From Planctomycetia bacterium (lineage in GTDB: Bacteria; Planctomycetota; Planctomycetia; Pirellulales; UBA1268): a DNA stretch of 10,474 bases. Made by a program: the position numbers and the translations under genes. Of the stretch, positions 1-5,957 are shown piece after piece (within the stretch, counting starts at the first letter, position 1; every line of letters begins with the position of its first letter). Where the stretch lies: the NCBI GenBank assembly GCA_010027105.1, contig RGVT01000066.1, positions 1 through 10,474 on the forward strand, in the 5' to 3' direction. The notes under the pieces were generated by a model. That model searched no databases. It saw only the letters and a program-made list of their open reading frames with translations, and was not told the origin of the DNA.

Positions 1-1
1 C

Positions 2-1192
2 CTCAGCGGGTCCGCGAACTTCGCGCAGACGATGAGCGGCAGCGTGGCGATCGCCGACGGCGGCATGGCCACGTTCGCAGGCGCCGTGCCCGGGTTCGTC
101 GCCCTCTCGGGCAGCGGCGCGATGGGCACGTTTGCGGGGCCGATCACCGGGCAGGTGGTGCCGAGCGACGGCGCGATCGGGTTGATCTCGGGCTCGGTGG
201 CTTCCGGTGCGAGCGTGCAGGTGGGGGCCGGGGGCAAGATGAAGTTCGGCCCCGGGTTCGCATTCCAGCCGCCGACGCTGCCGAACCAGGGCGTCGTCGA
301 GTTCGCCAATTCGGGATCGTCGGCATTCTCGTCCGCGATCACCGGGTCGGGGGCCCTCGTCATGTCGGGGTCGGGGGGCTTCACGGCGCTCTCGGGCTCG
401 AGTGATTTCACCGGCGGCACGCAGGTGACGGCCGGCACGCTCGCCGTGACGAACCCCAACGCCCTCGGCCAGGGGCAGGTGAGCGTGCAGAACGGCGGCA
501 AGCTCATCCTCAACGCCAACCTCGCGCTCGGCGGCAGCAACGCCGTCGTGATCGCCACGGGCGCGAAGGTCGACATGCAGCAGTCGGCGAGCGCCCTGAT
601 CTCGGGCTCGTCGGACTTGAGCGGCGTGACGCTGTCGGGCACGGGGGCATCCGCGAACGCGGCGGTGCTCGCCGGGACGGCCAGCGGCACCGGCGGCACG
701 CTCTCGACCGACTGGATTTCCACGGGCAAGCCCCAGGGCGTGGTGTCCGACATCCTCGACCTGCACACGCCCACGGGGGCGGCTCCGTTCGTGCTTTCGA
801 TGGCTTACGACCCCGCGGTGAGCGGCACCGACGTGTCGAACATCTGGCTCCTCTGGGACAGCGGCTCGAACGGCTGGGTGAACGCCGTCGCCGGCAACAC
901 CTCCGGCCCCGGCCTCACGCAGGCGACGGGCGAGATGCTCGGCTACGTCGGCAGCTTCTCGCAGTTTCAAACGGGCACGTTCTCCGGCACCGTCGCCGGC
1001 ACCGACCTCACGAAATACCTCGGCGCCTACGGCCGGGATGCATCCGCCAACACCGTGTGGGCCGTCGTGAACCACAACAGCCTCTTCGGCGGCGGCAACA
1101 TCATCGTCGTGCCGGAGCCGGCCGGCCTCGTGATCGTGGTGGGTGCCGCGGGCGCCCTCGCGCTCGCCCGGGCCCGCCGTCGCTCCCCGTAG
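2..1192 (+). CDS. PEP-CTERM surface protein with autotransporter-type beta repeat, 5' end missing
   Basis: The frame is open from base 2, so the gene starts outside the window. The first ATG at 32 lies inside a repeat and is not a convincing start. 396 residues are visible (numbered from base 2). The N-terminal part is Gly/Ser/Ala-rich with imperfect 18-19-residue repeats. A stretch from about residue 136 (FTGGTQVTAGTLAV ... NALGQGQVSVQNGGKLIL) matches the autotransporter-associated beta-strand repeat (PATR type), which forms a beta solenoid. The C-terminus has VPEP at 370-373, a hydrophobic helix of about 15 residues and an Arg-rich end (ARARRRSP), which is the PEP-CTERM signal. In this family the tail directs export and processing by an exosortase, so the protein is likely secreted or held at the cell envelope. 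No enzymatic domain is visible. It faces the leftward genes and shows no link to the ATPase cluster. Confidence 0.88.
   Translation, partial: LSGSANFAQTMSGSVAIADGGMATFAGAVPGFVALSGSGAMGTFAGPITGQVVPSDGAIGLISGSVASGASVQVGAGGKMKFGPGFAFQPPTLPNQGVVEFANSGSSAFSSAITGSGALVMSGSGGFTALSGSSDFTGGTQVTAGTLAVTNPNALGQGQVSVQNGGKLILNANLALGGSNAVVIATGAKVDMQQSASALISGSSDLSGVTLSGTGASANAAVLAGTASGTGGTLSTDWISTGKPQGVVSDILDLHTPTGAAPFVLSMAYDPAVSGTDVSNIWLLWDSGSNGWVNAVAGNTSGPGLTQATGEMLGYVGSFSQFQTGTFSGTVAGTDLTKYLGAYGRDASANTVWAVVNHNSLFGGGNIIVVPEPAGLVIVVGAAGALALARARRRSP
5..240 (+). repeat. Imperfect tandem repeat within the PEP-CTERM gene (about 55 bp per unit)
   Basis: The encoded protein shows about four units of 18-19 residues with a shared pattern: a small aromatic start (NFAQ, TFAG, TFAG), a Gly/Ser turn and a hydrophobic Val/Ala stretch. 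The units are diverged at DNA level, so this is a protein repeat rather than a recent duplication. More units probably lie left of the window. Confidence 0.5.
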
Positions 1193-1216
1193 CCCCGCGG
1201 CGCCGGCCCGCGTCGC

Positions 1217-1663
1217 TCAGGCCCGCAGGGCCTCGAGCGTCGCCACGAGCCGTTCGAGCACCGCGGTGTCGAAGGGGCCGGTCTCGATGGCGGCCACGCC
1301 TCCGGCCCCGTCGAGCGCCACGACGCTCGCCGCCGCGGTCGAGAGCGCGAGCGAATCGCGCAGCCCGCCGTGAAAGTCGATCCACACCGTCACGTCGGGC
1401 GACCGGCCCCGGATCACGCCCCGCACGAGGCCGTGGAACATCGCCGGCACCTCCGCCAGATCGACGACCGGGATCACGGCCACCGCCGGCCGGGGGTCGT
1501 TTGCCGGGTTGAGCCGCGCGTGGAGCGTGCGGCCGAGCGCCGCCGCCTCGACGCCCGCCGCCCGGCCGGCGTGCACGAGCGCCGCCGCCCGGCCCAGGAG
1601 TTCGGCGAGGCCGCGCGGCCCGCCGTGCTGGTCGACGAACGAGATCCGCTCCGCGAACGACAC
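1217..1663 (-). CDS. Cysteine-free thioredoxin-fold-like protein
   Basis: 148 aa from a GTG start at 1663; the Shine-Dalgarno is only a poor G-rich stretch. The N-terminus (residues 9-30: VDQHGGPRGLAELLGR then a hydrophobic strand), a middle segment VIPVVDLAEVPAMFHGLVRG (about 63-82) and a strand pair TVWIDFHGGLRDSLAL (about 92-107) then SVVALDGAG resemble the layout of redoxin/YtfJ-like proteins: a 'DQ(H)G' start, a D-G-x-L/F element and a 'vvvLD..G' strand. The protein contains no cysteine at all, so it cannot do thiol redox chemistry and would have to act by binding or structure. No signal peptide or membrane helix is seen. It lies 24 bases downstream of the DUF454 gene on the same strand and is probably cotranscribed with it. 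The fold assignment is by pattern only; the role is unknown. Confidence 0.72.
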   Translation of the reverse strand: MSFAERISFVDQHGGPRGLAELLGRAAALVHAGRAAGVEAAALGRTLHARLNPANDPRPAVAVIPVVDLAEVPAMFHGLVRGVIRGRSPDVTVWIDFHGGLRDSLALSTAAASVVALDGAGGVAAIETGPFDTAVLERLVATLEALRA

Positions 1664-1687
1664 CCACGCCCCCCGGGCCCCGGCCGC

Positions 1688-2347
1688 TCAGGGAATCGAC
1701 GGGATGCGGGCGATCCCGACGAGGCTCAGCGTCACCACGCCGCCCACGACGCCGATCACGATCGGCTCGGCGCCGCTGATCGCGACGGTGGCCGCCACCA
1801 CCGCCACGGTGCAGCCGGCGAGCAGCGCCTTCGACTCGCGGCTGAGGCCGCGGTGGGCGTCCCACTCCCGGACGATCCGCCCGCAGAGCGGCGTGGCGAG
1901 CAGGCCGGCGTGCAGCGTCCGCGACGAGCGGGCCAGGAAGTAGCTGGCGCCGAGCAGGAACGGCACCGTGGGGATGCCGGGCACGATCGCCCCGACCACC
2001 GTCATCATGAGGCACCCGCCCCCCGCGGCCGCGTAGAGGATCCGCCGCGGGCCGCGCACGATCGTGGCCGGCTGGCCTGCGTGGGCCCGCGCGACCGCCG
2101 GCGGGCCGGCCGTGGCCGCGGCGACCGCCGCCGCGAACGACCTGGCAGCCTGCTCGACGCCCCGGCACCCGTCCGCCCAGACGACGGCGCACGAGCCGCC
2201 GTCGAGATCGAACCGGGCCCCCGCCACGCCGGGCACGGCCGCCAGTTCCCGGGCCAGCGTCCGCACGAACCGCCGATTGCCGCGGCGGAACACCCGCGGG
2301 TCGCTCACATGCAGGCACGCGCCGTCGAACGTCACCCGGGCCTGCAT
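1688..2347 (-). CDS. YbaN/DUF454-family membrane protein with N-terminal HMA-like domain
   Basis: 219 aa, ATG at 2347 with a good Shine-Dalgarno (GGAGG on the minus strand, bases 2354-2358, 6-base spacer). Residues 1-75 match in pattern the N-terminal domain of the P-type ATPase at 3411 (x-VTF ... HV..P..F ... F.R.LA..L..VP.V), i.e. a heavy-metal-associated type ferredoxin-like fold without a CxxC motif. Residues 102-170 carry the DUF454 signature: two membrane helices around VPGIPTVPFLLGASYF, then RSSRTLHAGLL and a charged REWDAHRGLSRESK segment. Residues 172-212 form two more membrane helices. DUF454 proteins (E. coli YbaN) are inner-membrane proteins without a firmly known function. The HMA-like fusion and the divergent position next to the ATPase operon suggest it serves the same metal or cation system. 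Confidence 0.88.
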   Translation of the reverse strand: MQARVTFDGACLHVSDPRVFRRGNRRFVRTLARELAAVPGVAGARFDLDGGSCAVVWADGCRGVEQAARSFAAAVAAATAGPPAVARAHAGQPATIVRGPRRILYAAAGGGCLMMTVVGAIVPGIPTVPFLLGASYFLARSSRTLHAGLLATPLCGRIVREWDAHRGLSRESKALLAGCTVAVVAATVAISGAEPIVIGVVGGVVTLSLVGIARIPSIP

Positions 2348-2392
2348 CGGCAGCCTCCGTTTCAGGCCGGCCGGAGGGGCCGCCCGACAAAG

Positions 2393-2421
2393 AGTATGAC
2401 CGATCCCCCGGCTCCCGTCAC
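2393..2421 (-). promoter_or_regulatory. Candidate promoter for the DUF454 gene
   Basis: On the minus strand GTGACG (bases 2421-2416) and CATACT (2398-2393) are separated by 17 bases, each matching the sigma-70 consensus at 4 of 6 positions. It would start transcription near 2386, about 40 bases before the ATG at 2347. The AT-rich -10 stands out in this GC-rich stretch. Prediction from sequence only. Confidence 0.35.
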
Positions 2422-2510
2422 GCCGGCGGCGGGCGGCACATCCCCCTGCAATTCCCGGCCACCGGCCACCCGATCTCGCCGGCGGCTCCAGGGCCGCTCA
2501 ACCGCCGCTC

Positions 2511-2546
2511 ACAATCCGGGCCGCCCCGCCCCGACAATCCGCGCCG
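2511..2546 (+). repeat. Direct repeat, possible regulator-binding pair
   Basis: ACAATCCGGGCCG at 2511-2523 and ACAATCCGCGCCG at 2534-2546 match at 12 of 13 bases, with a start-to-start spacing of 23 bases, close to two helical turns. The second copy ends five bases before the candidate -35 at 2552. Position and spacing fit an activator or repressor site for the rightward operon. No regulator gene is present in the window. Confidence 0.5.
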
Positions 2547-2551
2547 GCTTG

Positions 2552-2580
2552 TTGCGGGGGCTGGAATGCCGAACTAGGAT
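2552..2580 (+). promoter_or_regulatory. Candidate promoter for the ATPase operon
   Basis: TTGCGG (2552-2557) and TAGGAT (2575-2580) are 17 bases apart, resembling sigma-70 elements (-10 matches 4 of 6). Transcription would begin near 2587, leaving a leader of about 50 bases before the ATG at 2638. It is the best candidate in the divergent region and lies directly after the direct repeat. Confidence 0.4.
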
Positions 2581-2637
2581 TCGGTGGAAGATTCGGCCGA
2601 TGAGCCTGAATCCATTCGCCTCACCGGAGCCTCCGCC

Positions 2638-2988
2638 ATGATCCGCGTCACGCAGCCTTCGATGGAACAACTCGCCTCGCTCTCGACCGTGTGGGCCGTG
2701 ATGCAGGCCGCGCGGGCCGGCGCGGCCGATGCCAGCGCCGCGGCGCGCGGCTTCCTGCCGGCGGTGTCGCAGGCGTTCACGGGCGGGCTCCACTCGGCCG
2801 GCTTCGCCGTCGGCTTCGCCGTGACGTTTCCGGCGTACCTCGTCGCCCGGGCCGTGCCGCAGCACAACCCGCTCGTGTACGGCCTGAAGGACGGCGGCCA
2901 GGCGGGCCTCGACCTCGCCCGCTCCACCGTCGCCGCCGCCAGCGCCGCACCGGCGCCCGCCCCCGTCCTCGCGATCGCATCGGCCTGA
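2638..2988 (+). CDS. 116-aa small membrane protein, first copy of a repeated module
   Basis: The ATG at 2638 is chosen because GGAG (2626-2629) lies 8 bases upstream; a GTG at 2584 in the same frame would start close to or before the predicted transcription start. The N-terminal half (about 1-45) is an Ala-rich helix region. Residues 51-97 form the module L-H-S-A-G-F-A-V-G-F ... F-P (64-65) ... N-P-L (77-79) ... D-G (85-86), which contains one hydrophobic segment rich in small residues. The tail is Ala/Pro-rich. The protein at 9829 is a paralog of exactly the same length, and the C-terminus of the EcsC-family protein carries a third, more diverged copy. I do not recognise a named family. As the first gene of the operon it is probably an abundant membrane-associated accessory to the ATPase; that role is inferred. 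Confidence 0.82.
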   Translation: MIRVTQPSMEQLASLSTVWAVMQAARAGAADASAAARGFLPAVSQAFTGGLHSAGFAVGFAVTFPAYLVARAVPQHNPLVYGLKDGGQAGLDLARSTVAAASAAPAPAPVLAIASA

Positions 2989-3017
2989 GCCTGACTCCGC
3001 CCGCACGCGGTCCCGCC

Positions 3018-3048
3018 GCCATCCCCGCCCTTTCTGCCATCCCCGCCC
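3018..3048 (+). repeat. Perfect 13-base direct repeat in the leader of the 89-aa gene
   Basis: GCCATCCCCGCCC occurs at 3018-3030 and again at 3036-3048, separated by TTTCT. It lies between the first two operon genes, just upstream of the Shine-Dalgarno at 3057. It may be a small duplication in C-rich sequence; no function is evident. Confidence 0.45.
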
Positions 3049-3071
3049 AGCCCCCGAAAGGATCTCCCGCG

Positions 3072-3341
3072 ATGACCCGTTCCGAGTTCGGTTACTTCTG
3101 TGCCGGCGTCGCCGCCGGCGCCCTCGGCCACAAGTTCTATCCGCAACTCAAGGAGCAGCTCGGCCCCTACATGGCCGGCGCGATGGTGTTCGCGCAGCAG
3201 GCCTTCGGCGACGCCATGAAGGACGCGTTGGCCACCGTGGACTCGATGCAGAAGGCGGCCGAACCGGTGGGCGCCGAATTCTTCGGGGTCCGCCCGGCCG
3301 CCGCGGCACCCGCCGCCGGGGCCGAACACGCCGCCGCCTGA
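3072..3341 (+). CDS. 89-aa single-helix membrane protein, possible ATPase accessory
   Basis: ATG at 3072 with AAAGGA (3057-3062) 9 bases upstream. Residues 5-20 (FGYFCAGVAAGALGHK) form one membrane helix with small-residue packing motifs (G/A-xxx-G), followed by an amphipathic Ala-rich helix (about 31-62) and an Ala/Pro tail ending GAEHAAA. The architecture, an N-terminal Gly-rich helix plus a soluble helix encoded just before a P-type ATPase, resembles DUF5132-type proteins and, in concept, the mycobacterial PacL (DUF1490) partners of metal ATPases. I see no clear metal-binding His/Asp cluster at the C-terminus as in PacL. Likely role: a small membrane scaffold or stabiliser of the pump (inference). 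Confidence 0.82.
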   Translation: MTRSEFGYFCAGVAAGALGHKFYPQLKEQLGPYMAGAMVFAQQAFGDAMKDALATVDSMQKAAEPVGAEFFGVRPAAAAPAAGAEHAAA

Positions 3342-3346
3342 TCGCG

Positions 3347-3368
3347 GCCGGGCCAGACAGGGCCCGGC
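3347..3368 (+). promoter_or_regulatory. Strong hairpin between the 89-aa gene and the ATPase gene
   Basis: GCCGGGCC (3347-3354), loop AGACAG, GGCCCGGC (3361-3368): a perfect 8-bp all-GC stem with a 6-base loop, starting 5 bases after the stop codon at 3341. No T-run follows, so it is not a standard intrinsic terminator. It could be an mRNA-stability element or partial terminator that keeps the upstream small proteins in excess over the ATPase. Confidence 0.5.
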
Positions 3369-3410
3369 GATTCGACATCTCTCCACCCCGTCGCAAGGAA
3401 CGTGCAACGC

Positions 3411-5957
3411 ATGGACATCAAGGTCACCTTTCCGCAGTCGGGCGAGATCCACGTCGACGGCCCGCTGTTCGCCGACGGCGACGGTGAACACTGCCGCCGG
3501 TTCCTGGCCTGCGTGTTCGCCGTGCCGGAGGTGGAGCGGGTGACCGTGGCCGACGGGCGGGCGGCACGGGCCGTGCTCCACTACAGTCCCGAGCGGGTCT
3601 CCCCCCGCGACGTGCTCGCCCGCGTCTCCCGGCTTCTCGCCCGGAAGACGGCGCGGGTCGGCGGCGACGAGCCGGGCCGCTCGAGCGACTCGCTCGAGAT
3701 CGAGCTTCCGCGCACGGCGCTGGCCCGCGACCGCCGTGGCGTGATCCGCTTCCAGCGGCACGACGACCACGTCTCGGGATGGTGCGTCGTCCGCGAGAAA
3801 CTCGGCCACGTGAAGCTCCGCCACCCCGCGCTCCACCGGCGCCGCGAGGTGGCCGACGCCCTGGAGCGCGAGCTGATGGCTGTGCTCGGCGTCGACAAGT
3901 ATTCCACCAACACGCTGCTCTCCACGGTGAGCGTCGACTACGACCCGCGGCAGCTCTCGCGGCGACAGGTGGTGGAGATCCTCGACGGCGTGCTCGCCGG
4001 CACCACCATCCCCACGAAGCTCGACAAGCTCGACCTCACGATGCCGCTGGTCACGGCGTCGCTGCCGCTGGCCGCCGCGGCCCAGTTCGCCTTCCCGCCC
4101 CTCATGCCGGCGGCGGCGCTGCTCTTCGCCTACACCTCGATCCCCACGTTCCTGTCCGCCCGCGACCTGCTCTTCAAGGAGCGGCGGATCGGCTGCGACG
4201 TGCTCGACGCGATCGTGGTGATCGGCTGCCTCTCCACGCTGCAGATCCTGCCCGGGGCGGTGCTCATCTGGTGCCTGGCGCTCGGCCGCACGCTCGTGAA
4301 GCGCACGGAGGACCGCTCGAAGCGCATGCTCCTCAACGTGTTCGGCAAGCAGCCGCGGTTCGTGTGGGTGGTGCACGGCGGGGTCGAGGTGCGGATCCCG
4401 ATGCACGAGCTCAAGCAGGGGGACGTGATCGTCGTCAACACCGGCGACGTGATGCCGGTCGACGGCGTGATCGCCGAGGGCTTCGCGATGATCGACCAGC
4501 ACGCCCTGACCGGCGAGAGCACGCCGGCCGAGAAGGGGCCGGGCGACCGCGTCTTCGCCTCGACGGTGCTCGTGGCGGGGAAGGTGTTCGTGGCGGTGGA
4601 ACACAGCGGCACCGAGACGGCGAGCGCCAAGATCGGCAAGATCCTCGCCGACACCGCCGGCTACAAGCTGGCCCGGCAGCACGCCGGCGAGCGGCTCGCC
4701 GACACCGCCGCCCTGCCGATGATCGGCCTGGGGGCCCTCGGCTTCGCCACGCTCGGCCCGGCCGGCGCCGTCGCGATCGTCAACTGCGACCTCGGCACCG
4801 GCATCCGCATGGCGGCCCCGCTGGCCATGCTCAGCTCCCTCGCCCTCTGCGCGAGCAAGGGGATCCTGATCAAGGACGGCCGGGCCCTCGACCTGATGAG
4901 CGAGATCGACACCGTGCTCTTCGACAAGACGGGCACGCTCACCCGCGAGCGGCCCGAGGTGGGCACGATTCACGCCTGCGCCCCCTGGAGCGCCGACGAG
5001 ATCCTGCGGTTCGCGGCGGCCGCGGAGCAGAAGTTCCACCATCCGATCGCCCTGGCGATCCTCCACGCGGCGGCCGACCGCGGCCTCGAGCTCGCGCCGG
5101 TGGAGGAGAGCGAGTTCAAGGTGGGCTTCGGGATCACCGTCAAGGTCGACGGCCGCGTGATCCGCGTCGGCAGCCGGCGGTTCATCGAGATGGAGGGGAT
5201 CGCGATCGACGACGGCGTGGCCGCGGCGCTCGACCGGGCCCACGCGCTGGCCAACACGATGGTGCTCGTGGCCGTCGACGACGCCCTCGGCGGGGCGATC
5301 GAGCTGCAGGCCGCGATCCGGCCCGAGGTGGCCGAGATCGTCAAGGGGCTGCGGGATCGCGGCATCAAGCACCTGGCCATCATCTCGGGCGACCACGAGG
5401 CGCCCACCCGGCGGCTCGCCGAGCAGCTCGGCATGGACCGCTACTTCGCCCAGGTGCTCCCGGCCGACAAGGCCGACTACGTCGCCAAGCTCCAGGCCGA
5501 GGGGCGGAAGGTGTGCTTCGTGGGGGACGGCATCAACGACTCGATCGCGCTCAAGAAGGCGAACGTCTCGATCTCCCTCCGCGGAGCCTCGACGATCGCC
5601 ACCGACACCGCCCACATCGTGTTCCTCGACGAGGGGCTCGCCCACCTCTGCGACCTCCGCGACATTTCGCAGAACCTCCACCGCAACGTGCGCCGCAGCT
5701 GGCACATGATCGTGGCCCCGAACGCCGTGTGCGTGGCGGGGGTCTTCACGATGGGCTTCGGCATCTTCGCCAGCGTGTTCTTCAACAACGTGACGGCCCT
5801 GGCCGCCGCGGCCAACGGCCTGTGGCCGATGCGGAAGGTGGCCGAGAACGAGGCCCGCCGCAAGGCCCTGCTCGCCGCGGCGGTGGCCGATGATCGCCCG
5901 GCCGGGCCGGCGGCCGACCGCCCGGCCGGAACGCCGCGGGCGACGGCGGCGGTATGA
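3411..5957 (+). CDS. P1B-like P-type cation-transporting ATPase with unusual transport motif
   Basis: 848 aa from ATG 3411 (AAGGA at 3395-3399, 11 bases upstream; the in-frame GTG at 3402 is too close). Two HMA-like domains come first (about 1-75 and 98-192), both lacking CxxC; the first has C28 and C34. Membrane segments lie at about 211-300, followed by the actuator domain with TGES at 367-370, a further helix pair at about 430-480, the phosphorylation motif DKTGTLT (D505), the nucleotide-domain HP (544-545), the hinge GDGIND (705-710) and a last helix pair at about 770-820. All catalytic elements are intact, so it should hydrolyse ATP and move a cation across the inner membrane. The transport helix reads N458-C-D-L-G-T-G464 in place of CPC/SPC/CPH, so the ion is not predictable. 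Its stop overlaps the next start (ATGA at 5954). Confidence 0.95.
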   Translation: MDIKVTFPQSGEIHVDGPLFADGDGEHCRRFLACVFAVPEVERVTVADGRAARAVLHYSPERVSPRDVLARVSRLLARKTARVGGDEPGRSSDSLEIELPRTALARDRRGVIRFQRHDDHVSGWCVVREKLGHVKLRHPALHRRREVADALERELMAVLGVDKYSTNTLLSTVSVDYDPRQLSRRQVVEILDGVLAGTTIPTKLDKLDLTMPLVTASLPLAAAAQFAFPPLMPAAALLFAYTSIPTFLSARDLLFKERRIGCDVLDAIVVIGCLSTLQILPGAVLIWCLALGRTLVKRTEDRSKRMLLNVFGKQPRFVWVVHGGVEVRIPMHELKQGDVIVVNTGDVMPVDGVIAEGFAMIDQHALTGESTPAEKGPGDRVFASTVLVAGKVFVAVEHSGTETASAKIGKILADTAGYKLARQHAGERLADTAALPMIGLGALGFATLGPAGAVAIVNCDLGTGIRMAAPLAMLSSLALCASKGILIKDGRALDLMSEIDTVLFDKTGTLTRERPEVGTIHACAPWSADEILRFAAAAEQKFHHPIALAILHAAADRGLELAPVEESEFKVGFGITVKVDGRVIRVGSRRFIEMEGIAIDDGVAAALDRAHALANTMVLVAVDDALGGAIELQAAIRPEVAEIVKGLRDRGIKHLAIISGDHEAPTRRLAEQLGMDRYFAQVLPADKADYVAKLQAEGRKVCFVGDGINDSIALKKANVSISLRGASTIATDTAHIVFLDEGLAHLCDLRDISQNLHRNVRRSWHMIVAPNAVCVAGVFTMGFGIFASVFFNNVTALAAAANGLWPMRKVAENEARRKALLAAAVADDRPAGPAADRPAGTPRATAAV

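Noticed and set aside
1196..1212. Small hairpin (5-bp GC stem) between the convergent PEP-CTERM and thioredoxin-like genes
   Set aside because: Placed where a two-way terminator would be, but the stem is short and no T-run is present on either strand.
1101..2390. A 429-aa open frame on the minus strand across the thioredoxin-like and DUF454 genes
   Set aside because: It is Arg/Gly/Pro-rich with no family pattern and is the out-of-frame shadow of the two genes in very GC-rich DNA.
2574..5705. A 1043-aa open frame on the minus strand opposite the P-type ATPase
   Set aside because: It is His/Arg/Asp-rich low-complexity sequence; the plus-strand frame has every ATPase motif, so this is an antisense shadow.
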